From: Ruminococcus sp.
GTDB lineage: Bacteria > Bacillota > Clostridia > Oscillospirales > Ruminococcaceae
DNA: 64,000 nt
Direction of reading: 5' to 3'
Assembly (NCBI GenBank): GCA_017529875.1
Contig: JAFXNC010000027.1
Coordinates: 1-64,000, forward strand
Below are positions 1 to 7,601 of this stretch, in pieces. Below the pieces are notes generated by a model. The model was given only the letters and a program-made list of their open reading frames with translations. It was not told where the DNA came from and did no database searches. Position 1 is the first letter of the stretch, and the number at the start of each line of letters is the position of its first letter. Both the position numbers and the translations under genes were made by a program.

Positions 1-84
1 AAAGTCAAGCCCCCGGGGAGACGATTTGTTATCTTCGGCAAATTTGCACGACTCTGCCGAGGGCTCATTTTCCATTTTGCACAT
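1..84 (-). CDS. Hypothetical protein, N-terminal fragment (runs off window)
   Basis: An open frame enters from the left edge on the minus strand and starts at an ATG whose complement is at 82-84. A GAGGTGG ribosome binding site sits five bases upstream, which supports the start. Only 28 residues are visible, beginning MCKMENEPSAES. They are rich in charged and small residues and contain two cysteines. No family can be recognised from so short a piece. It diverges from nothing on its right, where about 560 bases are non-coding. Confidence 0.4.
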   Translation of the reverse strand, partial: MCKMENEPSAESCKFAEDNKSSPRGLDF

Positions 85-643
85 AAAAACCACCTCTATT
101 TTGAACAATTTGCTAATTCAATGAATAAAACTAATCAAAAGCCGGGATACTTCTCAACGCTTTTGACCGCCGGTGCTCCGGCGGGACCCGACTGCGTGTG
201 ACATATTTCTGCGAAAACCATCACAGACAAGCGACGGCGGAATATGGCGCATCTGCGCGGTTTGTTCGACTGTTTGACAGCCATATTCTTGTCATCTCGT
301 GTATTACTGTACGGTATTTCGGACAGTTCGTTTCGTTTGTTTAAAGTGTCAAATGGGGGCTGTAATTTAACTGTACGAATTATTTCCCGGTTGACGAAAG
401 TGTATATTTTCACCGATTATACACCGACTTGCCGTTTTGGACGGTTATTAACCGTCCAAAAATCCGTATTGACCCGTTTTTGAAAGGTCAGTACCTTTAC
501 AGGTGCCAATTTTCACACATTGTTCTTGTTTTGTTAATATGTAAGTTTTTTCCTAAAATGCTGTCAAATTAGCTTTAATATCTTTTCAGAAAGGCATCAG
601 TCTTGACAGCAATAAGCTGCGCATTTACGCTGTATATCCAGTT
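85..643. other. Intergenic region, no convincing gene
   Basis: No frame in this stretch combines a ribosome binding site with protein-like composition. It lies downstream of thiI, which ends at 644 on the minus strand, and upstream of the partial gene at 1-84. The only strong structure is the palindrome at 435-461, listed separately. No clear intrinsic terminator for thiI was found. Confidence 0.5.
435..461. repeat. 27-bp near-perfect palindrome
   Basis: The arms TTTTGGACGGTTA and TAACCGTCCAAAA are perfect complements around a single central T. There is no U-run on either side that would make it a standard terminator. A 13-bp perfect dyad in a non-coding region is more like an operator for a dimeric regulator. 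Confidence 0.5.
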
Positions 644-1834
644 TTAGTCCTTATCGTATGTGAATTTTTTAATGTGTTTGAATTCGGTCTGCTCTACTGC
701 CTCTGCGATAAGAGGCTCAAAATCAAAGAGATTTTGCGCTTTTTCCACGTCATCAAGAACAGGCCTTGTCTTTGGATGCTTTGGTGTAAAGACTGTACAG
801 CAATCCTCGTAGGGCTCGATAGAGGTCTCAAAAGTTCCGATTTTTCTGGATATTTCCACGATCTCGGATTTGTCAAGACCGATACACGGCCTGAGTACAG
901 GTATGCGGCAGGCGGCGTCGGTGCATACCATTGCGTACATGGTCTGGCTGGCCACCTGTCCCAGGCTCTCGCCGGTGATAAGGACAGAGCAGTCTTCCTT
1001 CGCGGCGATGCGCTGAGCGATCTCCATCATAAGCCTGCGCATGATGATGGTGAACAGCTCCTCCGGACAATGGTCGCGGATGGCCTCCTGGATCTTGGTA
1101 AATGGCACACAATGGAAGAAAATGTCACCGCAGTACTCCGCGATCTCAGCGGCAAGCTTCTCGACCTTGAGCCGAGCCCGCTCCGAAGTGTAGGGCGGGG
1201 CTTCAAAGTGTATCGCCTGAACCATAACTCCCCGCTTTGCGATCATATACCCCGCCACGGGAGAATCAATGCCTCCGGAAAGCAGCAGCAGTCCCCTGCC
1301 GCCGGTACCTACCGGGATTCCGCCGGCGCCGTCAATACGGAGGGCATTGATGAATGCGTGCTTTTCCCGGATCTCCACGGTCACAGTCACGTCGGGGTCA
1401 TGGACGTCCACCGACATCTCCGGGAACTGCTCAAGTATCTTGTGTCCCAGCTCCGAACAGATCTCCGGCGACTTCACCGGGAATTTCTTATCAGCGCGTT
1501 TGGCGTTGACCTTAAAGGTGCGTGCGCCGTCGAAGGCCAATGCCAGGTAGTCCATTGTGTCGTTGAGTATGGCCTCCATTGACTTCCCGACTTCAAGGGC
1601 CCGGGTCAGCTTGGCAATGCCGAAGACCTTTTTCAGCCTCTCCACCGCCTCGTCCATGTCGATATCCTCAGAGAGGGGCTCCACATAGATCGTGGACTGC
1701 GCCCTTGTGACGCTGAAATTTCCGAGATCGACGAGCCTGCGCTTGACGTTTTTGCAGAGCGTGCTCTCGAAGCTGCTCTTGTTGAGCCCCTTCAATGCGA
1801 TCTCGCCGTATTTGCATAAGATCAGTTCCTTCAT
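644..1834 (-). CDS. thiI: tRNA 4-thiouridine synthase ThiI (no rhodanese domain)
   Basis: Cytoplasmic enzyme that adenylates U8 of tRNA and accepts sulfur to form 4-thiouridine; in many bacteria it also takes part in thiamine thiazole synthesis. The 396 residues show an N-terminal ferredoxin-like/THUMP region (about 1-165) and a PP-loop ATP pyrophosphatase core with LLLLSGGIDSPVAG near residue 185. The protein stops at about 396 residues, so the C-terminal rhodanese domain of the E. coli enzyme is absent, as in Bacillus. The start has AGGAGA four bases upstream. It is the second gene behind a cysteine desulfurase (75-bp gap), the usual sulfur donor pair in Firmicutes. Confidence 0.95.
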   Translation of the reverse strand: MKELILCKYGEIALKGLNKSSFESTLCKNVKRRLVDLGNFSVTRAQSTIYVEPLSEDIDMDEAVERLKKVFGIAKLTRALEVGKSMEAILNDTMDYLALAFDGARTFKVNAKRADKKFPVKSPEICSELGHKILEQFPEMSVDVHDPDVTVTVEIREKHAFINALRIDGAGGIPVGTGGRGLLLLSGGIDSPVAGYMIAKRGVMVQAIHFEAPPYTSERARLKVEKLAAEIAEYCGDIFFHCVPFTKIQEAIRDHCPEELFTIIMRRLMMEIAQRIAAKEDCSVLITGESLGQVASQTMYAMVCTDAACRIPVLRPCIGLDKSEIVEISRKIGTFETSIEPYEDCCTVFTPKHPKTRPVLDDVEKAQNLFDFEPLIAEAVEQTEFKHIKKFTYDKD

Positions 1835-1909
1835 TATTTCTCCTGCTTTCCTGTTGGATTTACATTTATCGCCTTTATATATTATAAAGGTATGAAACGC
1901 TTGTTCTTT

Positions 1910-3040
1910 TTACTTTATCCGAGCCAGCGAGCCCTGCGCCTCGCGGATCGCTGCTATCAGCTGATCGACTTCGGAAGGCTCATTTTCGGCACAAAAGCTG
2001 ATCCTGAGCACCGAATCCCGGAGCTTGTCCGATACGCCGAACTCCTTGATGACGGTGCTTTTCTTGCCCTTCGAGCAGGCCGATCCGCTTGAAACGTAGA
2101 TCCCGCGCTGTTCAAGGAAGTGCAGCATGACCTCGGATTTCAGCCCCTCGACTGCGATCGAGCAGATATAGGGTGAACCGTCAGCCGGACTGAGCACTCT
2201 GATGCCATCGGTCTCAGAGCAAAGCTGGGTCAGGCGGGACTTTATCGCGGAGACCTTCTCGAACCGCCCGCCGATATCAGCGGAGAGCTTTTCACAGGCC
2301 GCACCAAAGCCCATTATCAGCGGGACGGATTCAGTCCCCGAGCGGAATCCTCTTTCCTGCCCGCCGCCCACAAGCAGCGACGGGATATGTACGCCCTTCC
2401 GGATGTACAGCGCCCCGATTCCCTTGGGGCCGTGAATTTTATGAGCGCTCAGTGAGATAAAGTCGGCGCCCAACTTTTTGACCTTCACAGGCAGCTTCAT
2501 GAAGCCCTGCACGCAGTCGCAATGGGTCAGCACCTGGGGGTATTTCTTCTTGATAGCCGTAAATGCGCGTTCTACCGGGAGGATCGTTCCGGTCTCGTTG
2601 TTGACCAGCATGATGCTCACCAGGCAGGTGTTGTCATCGACTGCGGAGATAATGTCTTCCGCAGAGATGCTGCCATTTTCGTCAGGTGAGATGCGGATGA
2701 CCTCAAACCCCTGCTCTGCCAGCTTATCACAGCATACCGCAACTGACGGATGCTCCACCGAGGTGGTGACGATCTTTTTCTTGCGCTTACCAACGCTTGC
2801 TGCCGCTCCGAAGATAACGGTGTTGCTGCTCTCGGTGGCGCAGGAGGTGAAAAACACTTCCTCGGGCAGAGCTCCCAGCGCAGAAGCTATGGCATTTCGG
2901 GCGTGCTCGCGCTCCTTTTCGGCGGCAAGTCCAAGGCCGTGGAGGGACGAGGGATTGCCGAACTCCCGCAGTCCGCGGACGACGGCTTCAACAGCCTCCT
3001 CGCAGGGCTTGGTGGTCGCCGCATTATCTAAATAAATCAA
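1910..3040 (-). CDS. Cysteine desulfurase (NifS/IscS family)
   Basis: PLP enzyme that takes sulfur from cysteine as a persulfide. Seen in the sequence: LIYLDNAATT at the N-terminus, the PLP lysine in SLSAHKIHGPKG, and the active-site cysteine in SSGSACSKGKK near the C-terminus. I place the start at TTG 3040, because AAAGGAG lies eight bases before it; an ATG at 3061 would put that ribosome binding site inside the gene. The product is 376 residues, normal for the family. Its position directly before thiI suggests that it serves tRNA thiolation, like NifZ in Bacillus, rather than general Fe-S assembly. Confidence 0.93.
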   Translation of the reverse strand: MIYLDNAATTKPCEEAVEAVVRGLREFGNPSSLHGLGLAAEKEREHARNAIASALGALPEEVFFTSCATESSNTVIFGAAASVGKRKKKIVTTSVEHPSVAVCCDKLAEQGFEVIRISPDENGSISAEDIISAVDDNTCLVSIMLVNNETGTILPVERAFTAIKKKYPQVLTHCDCVQGFMKLPVKVKKLGADFISLSAHKIHGPKGIGALYIRKGVHIPSLLVGGGQERGFRSGTESVPLIMGFGAACEKLSADIGGRFEKVSAIKSRLTQLCSETDGIRVLSPADGSPYICSIAVEGLKSEVMLHFLEQRGIYVSSGSACSKGKKSTVIKEFGVSDKLRDSVLRISFCAENEPSEVDQLIAAIREAQGSLARIK

Positions 3041-3076
3041 TGGTAAAACTCCTTTGAACATATTGAATCAGTTTAT

Positions 3077-3105
3077 ATTATACCACATTATTTCAGCGAT
3101 TTCAA
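3077..3105 (-). promoter_or_regulatory. Sigma-A type promoter for the desulfurase-thiI operon
   Basis: On the minus strand TTGAAA (3105-3100), a 17-base spacer and TATAAT (3082-3077) lie about 40 bases upstream of the TTG start at 3040. Confidence 0.75.
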
Positions 3106-3258
3106 GCCCTTTTTGTTCCTGCACAAAGCTTTCAGACAGCTTTCAGGAGTTTATCATATTCGGGGAGATAATGTTCTGTTTATGATCGCAGCATATGTTG
3201 TGAATAAAACTAAAAGTTGGGAACATACTAATACCAAACAGAAACGGGATAGTATAAT

Positions 3259-3410
3259 TGTACATTCTATTGTACTGCTTACACAGAGATGTGCTGTACT
3301 TGTTTTAGTACAGTTAACGTATTAAGGTCATATAATTGTACAGCTGTTTGATACAGTAAACAGTACTGTCTATCGTACAGGTCTACATACCGGTACAATT
3401 ATCTGTACAG
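3259..3410 (+). promoter_or_regulatory. GTAC-rich leader upstream of the YpeB-like gene
   Basis: Nine GTAC tetramers occur in about 150 bp, at 3260, 3272, 3296, 3308, 3338, 3363, 3375, 3393 and 3405. Most sit in TGTAC or GTACA contexts, and the last is the palindrome CTGTACAG. Steps are 12, 24, 12, 30, 25, 12, 18 and 12 bp. The cluster ends eleven bases before the start codon of the gene it precedes. Confidence 0.5.
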
Positions 3411-3421
3411 CAGGAGGATAT

Positions 3422-4753
3422 ATGAAAAGACGTACTATGATAAGGATATTCGCCTTCGCGGCAGCTGCTTTTGCAGTTCTGCTGACGAGGAATATCATAC
3501 TGATGAAGGAAAAACGTACTGCTCTGCTGACGCTGAAAAGCGCCTATTCACGGGCTGTTGAGGAGCTATCGACCGCTGCGGACAACATAAAGAACACGCT
3601 GAAAAAAGAGTTGTTCGCGGGGACTGCGGATATGCACCAGAAGCTGTCACAGCAGCTGTGGCGGGATTCATCGACGGCAAAGGCTGCCCTTTCGCAGCTG
3701 CCGACTGAAGAACTCGGTTTGGAGAACACCAACAAGTTTCTCTCGCAGGTGGGTAACTATTCTCTTGCCATGAGCGAAAAGGTCCGGGAGGGTGAAAAGA
3801 TCTCGGATGAGGAATATGAGAACCTCTCCAGACTATACGATTTTTCGGAGCAGCTTTGCGGCGATATGTGGGAGCTGGAGGGCAAGGTAGCTGATGGCTC
3901 GATCCCGCTGGACGGCGAGTCTGCCCCCACAGATCAGGAGCAGCCGCCCACAGTCGCAGACGGCTTCGAGGATTTTGAGGAGGGTTTCGACTCCTACCCG
4001 ACGCTGGTATATGACGGGCCGTTTTCGGATCACATAATGGAGAAAAAGCCGCTGATGACCGAGGGCAAGTCCGAGATCGACCGGGACAAAGCCCTTGAAA
4101 AGGCGTCTGGGGCGCTGAACATTGATATGTCGATGCTCACCGAGGTCATTGAGGAGGAGGGGAAAATGCCCTCGTATCTGTTCTGCGACAGCGAGGGCGA
4201 GGTGGCTTGCGCGGTGACAAAGCAAGGCGGGTATATCTCCTATTTTCTGAAAAGCCGGCAGGTCATGAGCGAGAACATCTCCGTTGAGGCCGCGCTTGAA
4301 GCAGCTGACAAATGCCTCGACGACCTGGGACTCAACAATATGCAGCGCACCTACTATGAGAATATTAACCACATCATGACAGTAAACTATGCCTACACTG
4401 AGGGAGACGTATGCTGCTATACCGACCTCATCAAGGTATCGGTCTCCATGGATTCAGGGGAGATCATTGGGTATGACGCAAGAGGGTATCTGGTAAACCA
4501 TCAGAAGCGCAGCTTCGAGGAAAAACGCAAGTCAGTTCTGGATGTTAAGAAACAGTTAAGCCCGAAACTAAAGGAATTATCAAGAGGGCTTGCGCTGATA
4601 CCAAGCGATTCTCAGGAGGAGCTGCTCTGCTACGAATTTAAATGCGAAGCTCCCGACGGCACTCATGTGCTTGTGTATTTCAACGCATACACCGGCAAGG
4701 AGGAGCAGATACTCATACTCTTTGAGAGCGAGAGCGGAACGCTGACAATGTAA
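3422..4753 (+). CDS. ypeB: YpeB-like germination protein
   Basis: In Bacillus, YpeB is needed to place and stabilise the cortex-lytic enzyme SleB in spores. Here an N-terminal membrane anchor (about residues 7-28, IFAFAAAAFAVLLTRNIILM) is followed by a helical region and a C-terminal half resembling PepSY repeats, with 443 residues in total, close to the family length (about 450). AGGAGG lies five bases before ATG 3422. No sleB homologue is adjacent in this window, which is atypical, since the genes are often paired. The assignment rests on architecture and length; a generic PepSY membrane protein is the alternative. Confidence 0.65.
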   Translation: MKRRTMIRIFAFAAAAFAVLLTRNIILMKEKRTALLTLKSAYSRAVEELSTAADNIKNTLKKELFAGTADMHQKLSQQLWRDSSTAKAALSQLPTEELGLENTNKFLSQVGNYSLAMSEKVREGEKISDEEYENLSRLYDFSEQLCGDMWELEGKVADGSIPLDGESAPTDQEQPPTVADGFEDFEEGFDSYPTLVYDGPFSDHIMEKKPLMTEGKSEIDRDKALEKASGALNIDMSMLTEVIEEEGKMPSYLFCDSEGEVACAVTKQGGYISYFLKSRQVMSENISVEAALEAADKCLDDLGLNNMQRTYYENINHIMTVNYAYTEGDVCCYTDLIKVSVSMDSGEIIGYDARGYLVNHQKRSFEEKRKSVLDVKKQLSPKLKELSRGLALIPSDSQEELLCYEFKCEAPDGTHVLVYFNAYTGKEEQILILFESESGTLTM

Positions 4754-4776
4754 TTATATGAAAGCGAGGAATGACC

Positions 4777-5397
4777 ATGTCAAACTGTTCATGTCAAAGC
4801 AAAACATCTGACGCCCTGATGCGGGCATACACCGGCGAAGCCCTGACCTGCGCACGCTACAAGCTGGCTGAAAAGCAATGCCGCAGCCAGCAGATGTTCG
4901 TGCTGGCGAACCTGTTCAAGTTCACGGCGGCGCAGGAAAAGATACACCTGGAGGTGTTCCACAAGCACCTCTGCCAGCAGGGGTGCGGCGAGATCAGGGT
5001 ATGTGCCGACTTCCCTGCCGGGTGTCAGGAGGACACGCTGCAACTGCTGCGCAGAGCTGCCGAGGGTGAGGAAAAGGAAGGCTCAGAGGTCTACCCCGCC
5101 TTTGCCGAGGCCGCCCGCAGCGAGGGCAGCGCTGACATCGCCCGGGACTTTGAGAACATCGCCGCTGTCGAAAAGGCTCACGGACAGCGTTTCGCCCACT
5201 ATGCCGACCTGCTGGACGGCGGGAAGCTTTTCGTCTCCGAGCAGCCCGAAAAGTGGCTCTGCCTCAACTGCGGCTATCTCCACGAGGGCACCTCTGCTCC
5301 GGAGACCTGCCCAGTCTGCGCCCAGCCCCAGGGCTGGTATATCAGGCTCTGCGAGAGCCCCTGGGGGCTTTGCACCGGCGGTGAGGGCAAATGCTGA
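4777..5397 (+). CDS. Rubrerythrin-like protein
   Basis: Likely non-haem di-iron peroxide or oxygen-stress protein. The N-terminal ferritin-like four-helix region carries repeated Glu and His motifs (GEALTCARYKL, AAQEKIHLEVF, EVYPAFAEAA, VEKAHGQRF). The C-terminal rubredoxin-type knuckles are CLNCG and CPVC about 20 residues apart. I chose ATG 4777 rather than 4771, because GAGG is only one base from the earlier ATG but seven from this one. It follows ypeB by 23 bp and may be cotranscribed. It is cysteine-rich at the very N-terminus (SNCSCQ), unusual for the family. Confidence 0.85.
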   Translation: MSNCSCQSKTSDALMRAYTGEALTCARYKLAEKQCRSQQMFVLANLFKFTAAQEKIHLEVFHKHLCQQGCGEIRVCADFPAGCQEDTLQLLRRAAEGEEKEGSEVYPAFAEAARSEGSADIARDFENIAAVEKAHGQRFAHYADLLDGGKLFVSEQPEKWLCLNCGYLHEGTSAPETCPVCAQPQGWYIRLCESPWGLCTGGEGKC

Positions 5398-5465
5398 CGG
5401 CAAACATCGCAGCGGCCTTCACCTTCTTGCTGATCGTCTACGAGTACAAGCACCGGCAAAACTAA
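5391..5465 (+). CDS. Small single-pass membrane peptide (24 aa)
   Basis: An ATG overlaps the stop of the rubrerythrin-like gene (ATGCTGA), with GGTGAGG a few bases upstream, which would allow translational coupling. The 24 residues read as one hydrophobic helix (ANIAAAFTFLLIVYEY) with a basic tail. No family is recognised. The evidence is the position, the ribosome binding site and the composition only. Confidence 0.35.
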   Translation: MLTANIAAAFTFLLIVYEYKHRQN

Positions 5466-5507
5466 AAAGAGCTGCACGCGCAACTGCATTGAGTTGCGCG
5501 GCAGCTC
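5462..5507 (-). terminator. Terminator of the NfeD-SPFH operon
   Basis: GAGCTGC and CGCGCAACT (5469-5485) pair with AGTTGCGCG and GCAGCTC (5492-5507) with one bulge. On the minus strand the stem is followed by a U-run (complement of 5464-5468). Confidence 0.75.
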
Positions 5508-5520
5508 CTGCTGGTTCAGT

Positions 5521-6465
5521 TTACTGCCTGGGCTCGGGGGTCTCGGTAACGACGCCCTTGAGACCAGCGGCAAGTCCCGCAAGACCCTGGATCTCGCTGG
5601 GAATGATGATCTTTGTAGCTTTGCCGTCGGCGGCCTTAGTGAAGGCCTCGAGGCTCTTGAGCTGGAGAACACGCTCGCTGGGATTGGCCTGATTGAGCTT
5701 TACAAGGCTGTCAGCCAGCGCCTGCTGTACCATCTGGATAGCCTGCGCTTCACCTTCCGCCTCAAGGATCTTCTGCTGCTTAACGGCGTCAGCCTGGAGG
5801 ATCTTGGACTCTCTCTCGGCCTCTGCACGGAGGATCTTGGACTCTTTTTCACCCTCTGCAACAAGGATCTGAGACTTCTTTTCGGCCTCGGCCTGAATTA
5901 CCTTTTCACGTCTCTCACGGTCGGCCTTCATCTGCTTTTCCATAGCGTCCCTGATCTCAGCGGGAGGGAGGATGTTCTTGAGCTCTACTCTCTGCACCTT
6001 GATGCCCCAGCGGTCGGTAGCCTCGTCGAGGATCTTGGTGATATTGGTATTGATGAAATCACGGGAAGTCAGCGTAGCTTCGAGGTCCATATCGCCGACG
6101 ATGTTACGCAGGGTGGTAGCGGTGAGGTTCTCGATAGCGGAGATAGGTCTTTCAACGCCGTATGTGAACTGCATGGCATTGGTGATCTGGAAGAATACTA
6201 CGGTGTCGATCTGCATCGTTACGTTATCTTTTGTGATAACCGACTGAGGCTTGAAATCGACCACCTGCTCTTTGATGGAGACCTTCTTGGCGATCTTGTC
6301 GATGAAAGGCACCTTAACGTGAAGGCCGGTAGTCCAAGCGGCGTGGAAGGCGCCGAAACGCTCTACTACATAAACATAAGCCTGAGGCACCACCTTGATA
6401 TTCGAGATGATGACCAGAAGAATGAACGCTGCAACGACCAGCGCAATGATTACGGGAGTGTCCAT
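5521..6465 (-). CDS. SPFH/band 7 membrane protein (stomatin/QmcA-like)
   Basis: Membrane-microdomain scaffold protein of the prohibitin/stomatin group. An N-terminal membrane helix (MDTPVIIALVVAAFILLVII) is followed by the SPFH domain (VVPQAYVYVVERFG, residues about 27-190), then a charged helical stretch with repeated Glu/Lys/Ala heptads (KVIQAEAEKKSQ, about 200-270). I start at ATG 6465 with GGAGG ten bases upstream. At 314 residues it is full length. It is the last gene of an NfeD-SPFH-SPFH operon, and NfeD proteins usually partner this family. Confidence 0.9.
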   Translation of the reverse strand: MDTPVIIALVVAAFILLVIISNIKVVPQAYVYVVERFGAFHAAWTTGLHVKVPFIDKIAKKVSIKEQVVDFKPQSVITKDNVTMQIDTVVFFQITNAMQFTYGVERPISAIENLTATTLRNIVGDMDLEATLTSRDFINTNITKILDEATDRWGIKVQRVELKNILPPAEIRDAMEKQMKADRERREKVIQAEAEKKSQILVAEGEKESKILRAEAERESKILQADAVKQQKILEAEGEAQAIQMVQQALADSLVKLNQANPSERVLQLKSLEAFTKAADGKATKIIIPSEIQGLAGLAAGLKGVVTETPEPRQ

Positions 6466-6482
6466 AATTCTATTACCTCCAA

Positions 6483-6980
6483 TTAAATTTGATAAAGCTC
6501 CGAAAAGCTGATATCCTCGATCAACAGTCCCCACTGCTCCACGGCGGCGGAAAGGGCTTTCTTTGTAGTTTTACCGAGAGCTACAAGGGAGTCTGAGGCT
6601 TCCCCGGCGGGAAGATGTCCTATGATGCTGTTTGCAGTGCTGCGGGTAAGCTGACTGAGTGACATCCGGATGCCGGTCACGCTGTAATGGCTTTTCTCGG
6701 GGTCGATGACCCGGAAAGCGACAAATACGCTGTAACGCAGCTGCGTACCGTCTGCCGAGACAGTCATTTCACGGTCAAGCACCAGGTCCTGTTTCGCAAG
6801 GGATATCTTTGCGACGATCTTGTCGAGAAATGGCGTTGTGAAATGATAGCCCTCACGGTAAACTGCGTGAAACGTTCCGAGGCGCTCAACGATATAAGCC
6901 GTATCTGCCGGGACGATCACGATGCTCGAAACTATCAGCAGCAGCACAGCAACAAATATGATAACGACAACTGCTATCAT
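6483..6980 (-). CDS. Short SPFH-domain protein lacking the C-terminal coiled coil
   Basis: A second SPFH protein: a membrane helix (MIAVVVIIFVAVLLLIVSSI), then IVPADTAYIVERLGTF, which aligns with the start of the neighbouring full-length protein, and a domain ending around residue 160. At 165 residues it lacks the long Ala/Glu helix that drives assembly in the family. The frame is intact with a GGAG ribosome binding site, so this looks like a genuine short paralogue rather than decay. It sits 17 bp upstream of the full-length gene and could form mixed rings with it. Confidence 0.8.
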   Translation of the reverse strand: MIAVVVIIFVAVLLLIVSSIVIVPADTAYIVERLGTFHAVYREGYHFTTPFLDKIVAKISLAKQDLVLDREMTVSADGTQLRYSVFVAFRVIDPEKSHYSVTGIRMSLSQLTRSTANSIIGHLPAGEASDSLVALGKTTKKALSAAVEQWGLLIEDISFSELYQI

Positions 6981-6999
6981 GTTTGAAACGCTCCGGGGA

Positions 7000-7431
7000 T
7001 CACTTTGCTACGATGAGCTTTGCGCCGTCAACCATTTTAACGGTGACAACTGTGCCCGCTTCTATGGGAGAACCGTCCTCCGAGCGAGCTGACCAATCAG
7101 TACCGTCGAGCTTTACGCGGCCCTGTCCGAGCTGATTGTTTATGGGCTCGATGACCGTGCAGGTCTTGCCGATATCAAGCTCAAAATTCGTGGCGTATCT
7201 TCTGCCCTGCATCTTTTTGACCAAGGGTCTTGTCGCAATGAGCACGACTGTGGAAAGTCCCACAAACATGACCATCTGCCACACGAAGTCCAGATCGGCC
7301 ATAGCGAAGAACATGGCGCCGAGCGAACCCACAGCGAACCAGATCGAGACGAGAGCGTTGAGCGTTGCTACTTCGGCGACCACGAAAACGCCGAAAGCGA
7401 TAGCCCAGAAAATTACCATTGTTGTATCCAT
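7000..7431 (-). CDS. NfeD-family membrane protein
   Basis: Two or three N-terminal membrane helices (residues about 5-75) are followed by a small OB-fold domain (GKTCTVIEPINNQLGQGRV and onward) typical of NfeD C-terminal domains. I start at ATG 7431 with AAAGGGG upstream, giving 143 residues, the size of the short NfeD class that lacks the ClpP-like protease domain. It is the first gene of the operon with two SPFH genes, the usual partners in which NfeD helps organise the SPFH oligomer. Confidence 0.88.
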   Translation of the reverse strand: MDTTMVIFWAIAFGVFVVAEVATLNALVSIWFAVGSLGAMFFAMADLDFVWQMVMFVGLSTVVLIATRPLVKKMQGRRYATNFELDIGKTCTVIEPINNQLGQGRVKLDGTDWSARSEDGSPIEAGTVVTVKMVDGAKLIVAK

Positions 7432-7480
7432 ACTTTTGTTCCCCTTTCTTTTTATTTGAGCAGTCCTCCGCCCGAGATAT

Positions 7481-7509
7481 ATTATATCACAGCTGTAAAA
7501 AAATTTCAA
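7481..7509 (-). promoter_or_regulatory. Promoter of the NfeD-SPFH operon
   Basis: Minus-strand TTGAAA (7509-7504), a 17-base spacer and TATAAT (7486-7481) lie about 50 bases before the NfeD start. Confidence 0.75.
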
Positions 7510-7551
7510 TAGTTTTCACAGATTTTTCACCATTCAGAGGCCGCTGTTACG

Positions 7552-7585
7552 CAAAATAAGCGCCCCTGCCCGAAAGCAGGAGCGC
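7552..7585 (-). terminator. Terminator after the HTH/coiled-coil gene
   Basis: GCGCCCCTGC (7560-7569) pairs with GCAGGAGCGC (7576-7585) apart from one mismatch. The minus-strand transcript then reads TTATTTTG. Confidence 0.7.
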
Positions 7586-7601
7586 GCAGATAAACACAGC
7601 A

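Noticed and set aside
135..413. 92-codon minus-strand frame in the first intergenic region
   Set aside because: No ribosome binding site, no recognisable domain and mixed composition.
674..1582. Long open frame antisense to thiI
   Set aside because: thiI is unmistakable on the other strand; the antisense frame is a by-product of GC-rich codons.
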